From Mesorhizobium sp. L-8-3 (lineage in GTDB: Bacteria > Pseudomonadota > Alphaproteobacteria > Rhizobiales > Rhizobiaceae), in NCBI RefSeq assembly GCF_016756615.1, contig NZ_AP023262.1, forward strand, positions 7,937,501-8,001,500: 64,000 bases of DNA, written 5' to 3'. This document shows, one piece after another, positions 47,801 through 56,194 of this stretch. A program made the position numbers and the translations under genes. Within the stretch, counting starts at the first letter, position 1, and every line of letters starts with the position of its first letter. Below the pieces are notes generated by a model, which was not told the DNA's origin, did no database searches, and saw only the letters and a program-made list of their open reading frames with translations.

Positions 47801-50800
47801 CCAGCGGCAGCTTCTGATAGCTGCGCGCCCAGCGGCGGCCGTTGCGATAGGCCACGACCTCCGAGCCCGGCGCGGCGAAAAGATCGTCGCGGAGCTGCGC
47901 GTGCTGAGCCTTCACTGCGTCCGATGGTTTTGCACTCCGTGCCTCATGCACCGGCGGCAGATCGATCAGCCGCACGTCGACCCCTGATATCTCCTTGGGG
48001 ATCACGAGCCCCGGCCCGAGGATCGTCGCCTTTTCCGGATAAGGCAGCGGCTCGTCGCCGACGCGCTGCATGCCGTTAGTCACGACGGTCAGTTGCACGC
48101 TCTCGCCGGTTTCGGCATCGCCGAGCGCCTGGGCGAGATGGACAAGGCTGTAGAAACCCTGTTCCTGGTTCTGGTTGAAAAAACTCGATCCCGGGCGATG
48201 GTCCTCGCCCGCGGTGACCAGCCACAGATGCAGGATGCGCGACGGCAGCGGGCCATCGGCTGCGATGCCGGAAAGCAGCGCGTCATAGCCGGCGCGCCCG
48301 TCTTCCGGACACAGGCTGTAGGCCTCGTCCGAGCGCCTTGCAAAAGTGTCGCCGACCTCCACCGTGCAGACGCGATGGCCGTCCGCCCTGAGGCTCTCGA
48401 CCAGCGGCGCGCCGAAGCCGGCACGATCGAGGAAGATCAGGAACGACACCGGCGTCTTGTCGGCATCGATCGCGACATCAGGGACCGATAACCGCCATGT
48501 CGGCCGGTAGCCCCAGTCGGCGATATCGGGCAGCTTGCGCGGCGCATCCTCCGACGGCTCGCGGGAAGCGGCCAGGCTGCGTTCGATGAAATAGCGCTGA
48601 TGCTGGAAAGGATAGGTCGGAAGCGACACGCGCCGCGCTCCGCTTCCTTCCCACAGACCGGCGAGCGGGACGTCGAGGCCGGTCGCCCAGGCGCGGCCGA
48701 GCGCGGCCGTGAGGTGGACGGCGTCATCCGTGTCGTCCTCGGCATGCGGCAGGCTGTTGATCACATGGTTGGCGCCGATGCCGGGCTGGAGTTTCACCAG
48801 CGAGGAAAGCGCCCGGCCCGGCCCGACCTCGATGAAGATGCGGCCGGGCTCGCCCGCGAGCAGGGCGACACCCTTTCCGAACTGCACGGTCGAGCGCAAA
48901 TGGCGCACCCAGTAGTGCGGATCGCGTGCTTCAGCATCGGAGAGCCAGGAGCCGCTGAGATTGGAGACGATCGGGATCGACGGCGCATTGAGGCGGATGC
49001 CGCGCAGGAACGCCTCGAACCGACCGAGGATGGGCTCCAGCATGCGCGAATGCGCGGCGATGTCGATGGCGATTCGGGAAGCGTCCACGCCGCGCGCCTG
49101 CAGGTCGAGCCGGAAGCGCTCGAGATCCCCGTCGCGGCCGGAGACGACGCAGAGGTCCGGCGCATTGACGGAAGCAAGGTCGAGCTCATCAGGCAGGATC
49201 TCGGCGACCGCGCCGGCCGACAGCGGAACACTCAGCATGCCGCCGGCTTCGACGGTGTCGAACAGCTCGCCGCGCAGCCGCACGAGATTGACCGCGTCGC
49301 GCAGGCTCAAGACCCCAGCGATGCAGGCGGCCGCGTTCTCGCCCATCGAATGGCCGATCAGCGCCGCCGGCCTGACGCCCCTGGCCATCCACCAGCGGGC
49401 GACCGCCACCTCGACGATCAGGATCGCCGGGAGTTGGACGGACGGTTTGAGGAAGGCCGTCTCGGCCTCACCGCGCTCGACGCCGCGATCGAGCCAGACG
49501 CGGCGGATCTCCGCCGCCACCGCCCCATCGAGATAGGAGAGACCCTCGTCAATGACAGCGCGGAAACCGTCGTCGGTCTTGTAGAGGGCATGCGCCATGC
49601 CGACATGCTGCGCGCCGCCGCCCGGAAACAGGAACACCGCGCCGCCGGCATTCTCGATCGCCGCATGGGTGTAGGCGCGCTTGCTTTCCGGATTGGTCAG
49701 CACGGCGATGGCGTCCTCGCGCCCCCGCGCGGCAACCACGCGGCGATGCTCGAAATGCTTGCGCCCGGCATGGAGCGTATAGGCCGCGTCGGTCATCGAG
49801 AGTTCAGGATGGTCCGCAAGCGCCTCGCCGAGCTGCGCTGTCGCGCGATCAAGTGCCTTGCGGTGCTTGGCCGAGAACAGGAAAAGCTGCGGGGCCGCCT
49901 CCGAGTTTGCTCCAGCCCCCGTCACGATCGCCGGCGCCTGCTCGACGATGGCATGCGCGTTGGTGCCGCCGACGCCGAGCGAGTTGACCGCGGCGCGGCG
50001 CGGACCCGGCACCTGCGGCCACCGGCTCAGGCGGTCATTGACCACGAAGGGGCTGCGATCGAAGGCGATCGCAGGGTTCGGTTTTTCGAAGCCGAGGGTG
50101 GGCGGAACCTCGCCATGTTTGACGATCAGGGTGGCCTTGATGAGGCTGACGACGCCGGCGGCCGTGTCGAGATGGCCGATATTCGATTTCACCGAACCGA
50201 CGCGGCAGAAGCCTGTCCGGCTGGTGCTCTGGCGGAAAGCCTGGGTCAGCGCCTCGATCTCGATCGGGTCGCCGAGATAGGTCCCGGTGCCGTGGCACTC
50301 GACATAGTGGATCGTGTCGGCCTCGACGCCGGCGAGGCCCTGCGCCTCGATGATCGCCTCGGCCTGGCCGGTGACGCTCGGCGCGAGATAGCCGGCCTTG
50401 CTGGCGCCATCATTGTTGACGGCGGTGCCTTTGATGACGGCATGCACGATGTCGCCGTCGGCGATCGCGTCCGACAGCCGGCGCAGCACCACCACGCCGA
50501 CGCCGCTGCCGAAGACGGTGCCGGCCGCGCGATGGTCGAAGGCCCGGCAATGGCCGTCCGGCGACAGGATCTCGCCCTCCTGGAAGGTGTAGCCGCGCCG
50601 GTGCGGCAGTTCGATGGTCACGCCGCCGGCGATCGCCGTCTCGCATTCTCCGGCGAGCAGGCTCTGACAGGCGGTGTGCACCGCCACCAGCGACGTCGAG
50701 CACGCCGTCTGCACATTGACGCTGGGGCCGCGCAGGTCGAAGGCGAAGGAGACGCGGGTGGCGAGGAAGTCCTTGTCGTTGCCGGTATGGCGCAGCAGGA

Positions 50801-51251
50801 ACATGCCCACCTGGTCGACGAGTTGCTTGTTGCTGCAGACGTTGAAGTAGAAATAGCTGCCCATGCCGCAGCCGGCGAAGACGCCGACCGGACCGGCGCT
50901 GGAATCGGGCGTGCGGCCGGCATCTTCAAATGCCTCCCAGGCGCATTCAAGGAACTGCCTGTGCTGGGGATCCATGATCGCGGCCTCCTTCGGGCTCAGC
51001 CCGAAGAAATCGGCATCGAACATCTCCATATCAGGCAGGTCGGCGGTGCGGCGCACATAGTTCGGGTGGTGGATGCGGCTGGCCGATTCTCCGGCAGCCA
51101 GGAGCTCCTCCTCGGAGACGTCATGGATCGATTCCACGCCGTTGCGCAGATTGTCCCAGAACGCGCCGACGCTGGTGGCGCCCGGCACCCGCAGCGCCAT
51201 GCCCACGATCGCGATATCGTTCGGTGATAGCTGATCGGGTTCGTCGATCAT
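44832..51251 (-). CDS. Type I polyketide synthase, KS-AT-KR-DH-ACP-TE
   Basis: The 2139-aa single-module synthase has, in order: ketosynthase with TACSTSL (Cys about 181), HGTGTYLGDP and NIGHLDTAAG; acyltransferase GHSMGENAAA near 634; a long ketoreductase region with GGLGDLA near 1170 and FSSTSTD...VDYVAANAYL carrying Ser-Tyr-Asn; dehydratase with HRMVSGEPVLPG near 1414; carrier protein GGHSLIAVRLF near 1792; thioesterase GGFSGGGIAAYEM near 1942. The start is ATG 51251 (GGGGCAGG upstream). The AT specificity loop reads IAAHS, not the usual malonyl HAFH or methylmalonyl YASH. KR before DH is an uncommon order. It is divergent from the NRPS operon, so a hybrid product is likely. Confidence 0.93.
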   Translation of the reverse strand: MIDEPDQLSPNDIAIVGMALRVPGATSVGAFWDNLRNGVESIHDVSEEELLAAGESASRIHHPNYVRRTADLPDMEMFDADFFGLSPKEAAIMDPQHRQFLECAWEAFEDAGRTPDSSAGPVGVFAGCGMGSYFYFNVCSNKQLVDQVGMFLLRHTGNDKDFLATRVSFAFDLRGPSVNVQTACSTSLVAVHTACQSLLAGECETAIAGGVTIELPHRRGYTFQEGEILSPDGHCRAFDHRAAGTVFGSGVGVVVLRRLSDAIADGDIVHAVIKGTAVNNDGASKAGYLAPSVTGQAEAIIEAQGLAGVEADTIHYVECHGTGTYLGDPIEIEALTQAFRQSTSRTGFCRVGSVKSNIGHLDTAAGVVSLIKATLIVKHGEVPPTLGFEKPNPAIAFDRSPFVVNDRLSRWPQVPGPRRAAVNSLGVGGTNAHAIVEQAPAIVTGAGANSEAAPQLFLFSAKHRKALDRATAQLGEALADHPELSMTDAAYTLHAGRKHFEHRRVVAARGREDAIAVLTNPESKRAYTHAAIENAGGAVFLFPGGGAQHVGMAHALYKTDDGFRAVIDEGLSYLDGAVAAEIRRVWLDRGVERGEAETAFLKPSVQLPAILIVEVAVARWWMARGVRPAALIGHSMGENAAACIAGVLSLRDAVNLVRLRGELFDTVEAGGMLSVPLSAGAVAEILPDELDLASVNAPDLCVVSGRDGDLERFRLDLQARGVDASRIAIDIAAHSRMLEPILGRFEAFLRGIRLNAPSIPIVSNLSGSWLSDAEARDPHYWVRHLRSTVQFGKGVALLAGEPGRIFIEVGPGRALSSLVKLQPGIGANHVINSLPHAEDDTDDAVHLTAALGRAWATGLDVPLAGLWEGSGARRVSLPTYPFQHQRYFIERSLAASREPSEDAPRKLPDIADWGYRPTWRLSVPDVAIDADKTPVSFLIFLDRAGFGAPLVESLRADGHRVCTVEVGDTFARRSDEAYSLCPEDGRAGYDALLSGIAADGPLPSRILHLWLVTAGEDHRPGSSFFNQNQEQGFYSLVHLAQALGDAETGESVQLTVVTNGMQRVGDEPLPYPEKATILGPGLVIPKEISGVDVRLIDLPPVHEARSAKPSDAVKAQHAQLRDDLFAAPGSEVVAYRNGRRWARSYQKLPLAPAVDAAAGFRQEGVYIITGGLGDLALVISKELCERFDAKLMLVGRTALPPRQDWPLYIRSHARRDRVRRAMEQIAALEGEGRRIVYRAADVGNPEEMAAIAAAAQAEFGTINGIIHAAGVVDDDLLPMKTVAGIEAVLTPKLHGTAVIDRVFRDIPLDLVVLFSSTSTDTAPAGQVDYVAANAYLNAYAESRAVDSGRKTVAVHWGIWNEVGLAARATARPEKFSAAASEPAKGSFFTDWVEDAKGTPWLQAEIGPAAHWLLGEHRMVSGEPVLPGTGYVEIIAQAMAEYGLASGLSIEDLVFLRPLVVTDGESRSLRVRITPDKDGHRIEIAAGHSADGDTSFETYAEGFLRPSGAVAGQVDLAGTAARCPVVERATGTAALRSVQDGHVRFGPRWQVLKSTALGQGEAVAELQLAEAYDGDDALIHPALLDIATGFALKLDPGYDGAVLWAPMSYGRIAVRGRLPHGIVSWARLSRDIGYGAGYMAFDITITDAVGKVVVEIERFVMRRLDDDLGLVSPRKPKAAARPAEADGLPSPAALQLAAQVSQGILPGEGFEALMRALATGEPEPIISSMDLEVLRKRAAQPAAPGKAEGEQFERPDLDSDYVAPRNETERTLARFWSELLGVEKIGVDDSFFDIGGHSLIAVRLFRMIKKEFSVDLPISVLFEAPTIAACAALIGDRAGPAVDGEAGDATQPDKPKPVHLVAMSAGRNPSETPFFVCSGMFGNVLNLRQLALQVGADRPVYGLQARGLYGEQEPHETFEEMARDYIAEIRTVQPHGPYLLGGFSGGGIAAYEMAQQLRADGEEVALVVMLDTPLPFQPALSVYDRLQMKLQDIRRLKLSFVTGWLADRALWEAEKRQKREAAETENSGKQFQNQKIEAAFRRALARYDLKACPGKVLLLRPKLNILYTLSGGRRLQEGRNAAMDDNGWTPYVGQLEVQEIAGDHDSMVLEPYVRVLVDRLRPRLSAALARPADGFRIAAE

Positions 51252-51562
51252 CAGCCTGCCCCGCTTTGTCGTCCCTTTGTCCGGCCTGGCCGGATCGGCG
51301 CGTAGCGCACGGACCTGCCCCACAGGCCATTTAGCTTGATACGCCGCCTTTGTCTTTCCATCGCCCGGAAAAGTTGAAATCGTCCTTAAGGATCGGCGCT
51401 ACGCGGCCACATTCGCAAAAACCGTAAGGGCGGCCAGCCACGCTCCGGGCAGCAGGGTTATTAAAAAATTGCGGTACCCGTAGCAATTGTAATCGGAACG
51501 AATACGATCATTTACGCAAAGCCGTCTATAAGACGCGCGCAGACAACCCAAAATTGACGGTC
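51252..51562. promoter_or_regulatory. Divergent PKS/NRPS promoter region with inverted repeat
   Basis: The 311-bp region turns A+T-rich from 51455 to 51550. At 51467-51488 an inverted repeat AATTGC-N10-GCAATT has a GGTACC-containing centre, the size of a dimeric activator or LuxR-type site. It lies about 75 bp upstream of the NRPS start and 215 bp upstream of the PKS start. The binding factor is unknown. Confidence 0.45.
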
Positions 51563-54500
51563 ATGAATATGGTCCATCGAAACTTCGACTGCGTCCTGGT
51601 GGGCGACGAATCGCTGCTGGTGCAATGCGCCGACATCTTGAAGGGCCGCGGCCATCGCATCGCGGCGATCGTGACCGAAAGCGAGGCGAACCGGAGCTAC
51701 GCAGCCAGGAACGGCCTGCGCGTGACCGGCTGGGGCGACAGCCTGGAAGCCCAGCTCGAAGGGATCGACTTTGACTGGCTGTTCAGCGCCGCAAATCTGC
51801 GCATGATCCCCGAGGCCGTGTGGCGCAAGGCACGGTCCGGTGCGGCGAATTTCCACGATGGGCCGCTGCCGCGTTATGCCGGCCTCAACGCGCCGGCTTG
51901 GGCGATCCTCGAAGGCGAAACGTCGCACGGCGTGACATGGCACGCGCTGGCCTCCGGCGTCGACGAAGGTGGCATCTATATCCAGCAGAGCATCGACATC
52001 GCACCCGACGAGACCGCGCTGATGCTCAACACCAGATGTTTCGAAGCCGGGATCGACACCTTCTCCACTTTGCTCGACGGTATCGAGAACGGTACGCTCG
52101 CAGCGCGTCCGCAGGACCTGACGGGCCGCTGCTACTACGCCCGGAAGAAACGCCCGGAGGCAGCCGGGACGCTCGATTTCGAACACCCTGCGCGTGTGCT
52201 CGAACGGCTGGTGCGGGGGCTCGACTTCGGCCCCGGCTATGCCAATCCGCTGGTGACGCCGAAGCTCAAGACCGAGAACGGTATCTTTGCAGTGACGAAG
52301 CTCGCCTCGACCGGCCAGAGGGCCGGCGCGCCGGCCGGCACCGTCATGTCGGTTTCACCCGAAGGCGCCGTCATCGCGACGGCGGACGATCTCGTCCAGG
52401 TCGAGGCGTCGCGCATCGGCGACGGGGCGCCGCTCGCATCGACGCTGGCGCCTCATACGATCCTACCCCGGCTGGATGCCGACTGGTCGCGCCGGCTCGG
52501 TGAGGCGGCGACTGATGTCGTCGGTCACGAGGAAACGGCGCGCAAGCTTGTCGCGGCCGCACGCGACGTCGACCTCATCGACGTCAAGCCATGGTCGGCC
52601 GGCCAGATCGCCGACACCGCTACGCTTCCCCTCGACCTGAGCTTGCTCGGCCGCGACGGCAAGGTCGCCGCCATTGCTGCCTTTGTCCTGCGCCTGAGCG
52701 GCGAGAGCGCGGCATCCCTCGCCTTTGCCGACGAAACGATCAGCGGCCGCGCCGCCGCCTTCCCCTTCTATTTCGCGGACTGGGCCCCCCTGAATGTCGG
52801 TGCCGGCGACGATATCTCGGTCGCGGATTTCTCGCGGCACATGGCCGAAACGGTCGCCGCGACCCGGCGGAAGGGCGCACATCTCAGCGACCTCACCAGG
52901 CGTCTTCCCGGCCTTGCCGATACCAGGCTGACGATCGGCCTGGTCGAGGGAAGCGAAGCCGCCCGCGCTGCATTGCCGGGCGGCTCTGCACTCGCCTTCG
53001 TCCTTGATGCCGGGGGCGACAGGCTGGTCTTCGACCGCAGCCGCATCGGCGAAAGCCAGGCACGCGACATCGCCTCGCGGCTGGCCGTGCTGGCAAAGGC
53101 CTTCGCCGCCGGCACCGGCCGCGTCGCCGATTTGCCGCTGATGTCCCCGGACGAAGAAAGCGAAGTCCTCCATGCCTGGAACGACACGGCGCGCGACTAT
53201 GACCGCGGCGCCACCATGCACAGGCTCATCGAGGATCAGGTCGACCGCACGCCCGACGCGGTTGCCGTGGCGAGCGGCGCGAATGCGCTCACCTATCGCC
53301 AGCTCGACGAACAGGCCAACAGGGTCGCGCATGCCTTGCGGGCGCAGGGCGTCGGCCCCGACACGATGGTCGGGCTGCATGTCTCGCGCTCGGTCGAGCT
53401 CGTCGTCGGCGCGCTCGCCATCCAGAAGGCCGGCGGCGCCTATGTGCCGCTCGATCCGATGTTCCCGGCCGACCGCCTCGCTTTGATGGTCGAGGACAGC
53501 GCGGCGCCCATCGTGCTCACCGAGCGCGCATTGCTCGGATCGCTGCCTGTTCCGGCAGCGAAGCTGATGTGCATCGAGGATATCCTCGATGCCGGCGGCG
53601 CCACCGAGCGGCCGGCGAGCGGAGTGAAGCCGGACAATCTCGCTTATGTGATCTACACGTCCGGTTCGACCGGCCGTCCGAAGGGCGTGATGCTCGAGCA
53701 TCGCAATGTCGCCAACTTCTTCGCCGGCATGGATGAGCGCATTCCGAGGCCGGCGACCGGTCAGCCGGTCTGGCTGGCGGTCACCAGTCTTTCCTTCGAC
53801 ATTTCGGTGCTGGAGCTGTTCTGGACGCTGTCGCGCGGCTTCAAGGTGGTGATCCATTCGAGCGAGGTGCAGGCCCACAAGCCGGGCCGGCGGCTCGGCG
53901 GCAGGGATGGGCGCCAGCTCGACTTCGGCCTGTTCTACTGGGGCAATGACGACGGCGCCGGTCCGGCAAAATACCGGCTGCTCCTCGAAGGCGCCAAATT
54001 CGCCGACACGCATGGCTTCCAGGCTCTATGGACCCCCGAACGGCATTTCCACGCGTTCGGCGGTCCCTATCCCAATCCTTCCGTCACCGGCGCGGCGGTC
54101 GCGGCGGTGACGAAAAACCTGTCGATCCGTGCCGGCAGCTGCGTCCTGCCGCTGCACCATCCGGCGCGCGTGGCCGAGGAATGGGCCGTGCTCGACAATA
54201 TCAGCAACGGCCGCGTCGGGCTCGCCTTCGCCTCGGGCTGGATGCCGGAAGACTTCGTGCTGCGGCCGGAGAACGCGCCGCCGCACAACAAGGCGGCCAT
54301 GCTGCGCGACATCGAAACCGTGCGTAGGCTGTGGCGCGGCGAGAAGGTCGCGTTCGACTTCGGCAAGGGCAAGGTCGACGTTGTCACCCAGCCCCGGCCC
54401 GTGCAGGCCGAGCTGCCGGTATGGGTGACGACGGCGGGCAATCCGGAGACCTATCGCGAGGCGGCCCGGCTCGGCGCCAATGTGCTCACCCATCTGCTCG

Positions 54501-56194
54501 GCCAGTCGATCGACGAGTTGGCCGACAAGATCCGCATCTATCGCGCAGCACTCGTCGAGGCCGGCCGCAATCCGGCCGACCACAAGATCACGCTGATGCT
54601 GCACACGCTGCTCGGCGCCGACCGCGAGGAAGTGCGTGCCCAGGCGCGCGAGCCGATGAAGGACTATCTGCGCAGCGCCACCGCGCTCATCAAGCAATAT
54701 GCCTGGGCCTTCCCGGCCTTCAAGAAGCCGCAGGGCATCGCGCAGCCGATGGATATCGACCTGCAGTCGCTCGACGCGGAGGAAATGGATGCCATCCTCG
54801 AATTCGCCTTCCTGCGCTATTTCGAAGACAGCGGCCTGTTCGGCACGGTCGACGACGCGCTTCGCCGCATCGAGCAGATCGCGGCGATCGGCGTGGACGA
54901 GGTCGCGTGCCTGATCGACTACGGCGTGCCCAGTGACATCGTGCTCGAACGCCTTGTGCCGCTGGCCGAAGTCGTCGCGCGCTCGCGGACGGCTCCCGCC
55001 CCGGAGGGCGAAGTGGAAGCCGGCCTCGCGGCGGAGATCGATCGGCACGGCGTGACGCATCTCCAATGCACGCCGTCCATGGCCCGCATGTTCCTCATGA
55101 ACGAGGACGACCGGCGCGCGCTCGGCGCGGTCCGTCACCTCTTCATCGGCGGCGAGGCCCTGCCGGCCTCGCTGCTGGTCGACCTGCGCAAGGCGACCGC
55201 GGCCAGCGTCGAGAATATGTATGGCCCGACCGAGACGACGATCTGGTCTTCGACATTATCGGTCGGAGCGGCCGAAGGCGTCGTTCCGCTGGGGCGGCCG
55301 ATCGCCAATACGCAGCTCTATGCGCTCGACGCCGCGCGTCGACCGGTGCCTCCAGGCATGCCGGGCGAGCTCTATATCGGCGGCGACGGGGTGGCGCGCG
55401 GCTATCACAACCGCCCCGATCTCACGGCCGAACGGTTCCTGCCCAACCCCTTCGCGCCCGGCCGCTTCTACAGGACCGGCGACCTCGTGCGCTTCACGGC
55501 CGACGGCACGCTGCAGTTCCTCGGCCGCGCCGATCACCAGGTGAAGGTGCGTGGTTACCGGATCGAACTCGGCGAGATCGAGGAACGCATCGCGGAATTC
55601 CCCGGGATCGCCGAGGTCGTGGTCATGGCCCGCGAGGATCGCGCGGACGATGTGCGCCTGGTCGCCTATCTCAGGCTTTCGGGCCAGGGGATCGACGAGG
55701 AGGCGCTTCGCCGGAGCCTGGCCAGGACCCTGCCGGACTATATGGTCCCGGCGCATTTCGTGACGCTCGCCGCCTTCCCGCTCACGCCGAACGCCAAGGT
55801 CGACCGCAAGGCGCTGCCCAGGCCCGACATGGTCTCGGCGCAGGCGGCCCCCGCCTATGTCGAGCCGACGGACAACGTCCAGCGGGAGATCGCCGAGACC
55901 TTCCGGCGCATCCTCGGCGTCGAAAAGGTCGGACTCTCGGACAGCTTCTTCGCGCTCGGCGGCCATTCGCTGCTGGCGGTCCAGGCCCATCGCGAGCTGA
56001 AGGCCGGCGTCGCGCCCGACCTGCTCATCACCGACCTCTTCCGCTTCCCCACGGTGAAGGGGCTGGCCGAGCATCTGTCGCATCGCGGCAAGGCCGACGA
56101 CCGCCTCAGCAAGGTCGCCGACCGCGCCGCCATGCGGCGCGCCGCACTCTCCGACCGCCGCGCCGGCCTGATGGGAGCGCGCAACGCCGGATGA
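51563..56194 (+). CDS. NRPS: formyltransferase-like, C-remnant, A domain split by luciferase-like monooxygenase, PCP
   Basis: The 1543-aa enzyme starts at ATG 51563 (TTG 51554 and ATG 51569 are alternatives). Residues 5-300 resemble methionyl-tRNA formyltransferase-type enzymes (NFHDGPLPRYAGLNAPAW). Residues about 350-540 resemble only the C-terminal half of a condensation domain, with no HHxxxDG. The adenylation domain has A3 YTSGSTGRPKGV near 695 and A4 SFDISVLELFW, then is interrupted at 780-1140 by a flavin luciferase-like domain (LDFGLFYWGNDDGAG, WTPERHFHAFGG), and resumes with A5 NMYGPTETT, A7 YRTGDLV and A8 VKVRGYRIELGE. A carrier domain GGHSLLAVQAH ends it. The layout matches MupA/Atu3671-type natural-product proteins. 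Confidence 0.92.
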   Translation: MNMVHRNFDCVLVGDESLLVQCADILKGRGHRIAAIVTESEANRSYAARNGLRVTGWGDSLEAQLEGIDFDWLFSAANLRMIPEAVWRKARSGAANFHDGPLPRYAGLNAPAWAILEGETSHGVTWHALASGVDEGGIYIQQSIDIAPDETALMLNTRCFEAGIDTFSTLLDGIENGTLAARPQDLTGRCYYARKKRPEAAGTLDFEHPARVLERLVRGLDFGPGYANPLVTPKLKTENGIFAVTKLASTGQRAGAPAGTVMSVSPEGAVIATADDLVQVEASRIGDGAPLASTLAPHTILPRLDADWSRRLGEAATDVVGHEETARKLVAAARDVDLIDVKPWSAGQIADTATLPLDLSLLGRDGKVAAIAAFVLRLSGESAASLAFADETISGRAAAFPFYFADWAPLNVGAGDDISVADFSRHMAETVAATRRKGAHLSDLTRRLPGLADTRLTIGLVEGSEAARAALPGGSALAFVLDAGGDRLVFDRSRIGESQARDIASRLAVLAKAFAAGTGRVADLPLMSPDEESEVLHAWNDTARDYDRGATMHRLIEDQVDRTPDAVAVASGANALTYRQLDEQANRVAHALRAQGVGPDTMVGLHVSRSVELVVGALAIQKAGGAYVPLDPMFPADRLALMVEDSAAPIVLTERALLGSLPVPAAKLMCIEDILDAGGATERPASGVKPDNLAYVIYTSGSTGRPKGVMLEHRNVANFFAGMDERIPRPATGQPVWLAVTSLSFDISVLELFWTLSRGFKVVIHSSEVQAHKPGRRLGGRDGRQLDFGLFYWGNDDGAGPAKYRLLLEGAKFADTHGFQALWTPERHFHAFGGPYPNPSVTGAAVAAVTKNLSIRAGSCVLPLHHPARVAEEWAVLDNISNGRVGLAFASGWMPEDFVLRPENAPPHNKAAMLRDIETVRRLWRGEKVAFDFGKGKVDVVTQPRPVQAELPVWVTTAGNPETYREAARLGANVLTHLLGQSIDELADKIRIYRAALVEAGRNPADHKITLMLHTLLGADREEVRAQAREPMKDYLRSATALIKQYAWAFPAFKKPQGIAQPMDIDLQSLDAEEMDAILEFAFLRYFEDSGLFGTVDDALRRIEQIAAIGVDEVACLIDYGVPSDIVLERLVPLAEVVARSRTAPAPEGEVEAGLAAEIDRHGVTHLQCTPSMARMFLMNEDDRRALGAVRHLFIGGEALPASLLVDLRKATAASVENMYGPTETTIWSSTLSVGAAEGVVPLGRPIANTQLYALDAARRPVPPGMPGELYIGGDGVARGYHNRPDLTAERFLPNPFAPGRFYRTGDLVRFTADGTLQFLGRADHQVKVRGYRIELGEIEERIAEFPGIAEVVVMAREDRADDVRLVAYLRLSGQGIDEEALRRSLARTLPDYMVPAHFVTLAAFPLTPNAKVDRKALPRPDMVSAQAAPAYVEPTDNVQREIAETFRRILGVEKVGLSDSFFALGGHSLLAVQAHRELKAGVAPDLLITDLFRFPTVKGLAEHLSHRGKADDRLSKVADRAAMRRAALSDRRAGLMGARNAG

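Noticed and set aside
44943..51227. Two long plus-strand frames (827 and 875 codons) across the PKS gene
   Set aside because: Antisense shadows of the PKS; the minus strand has every catalytic motif.
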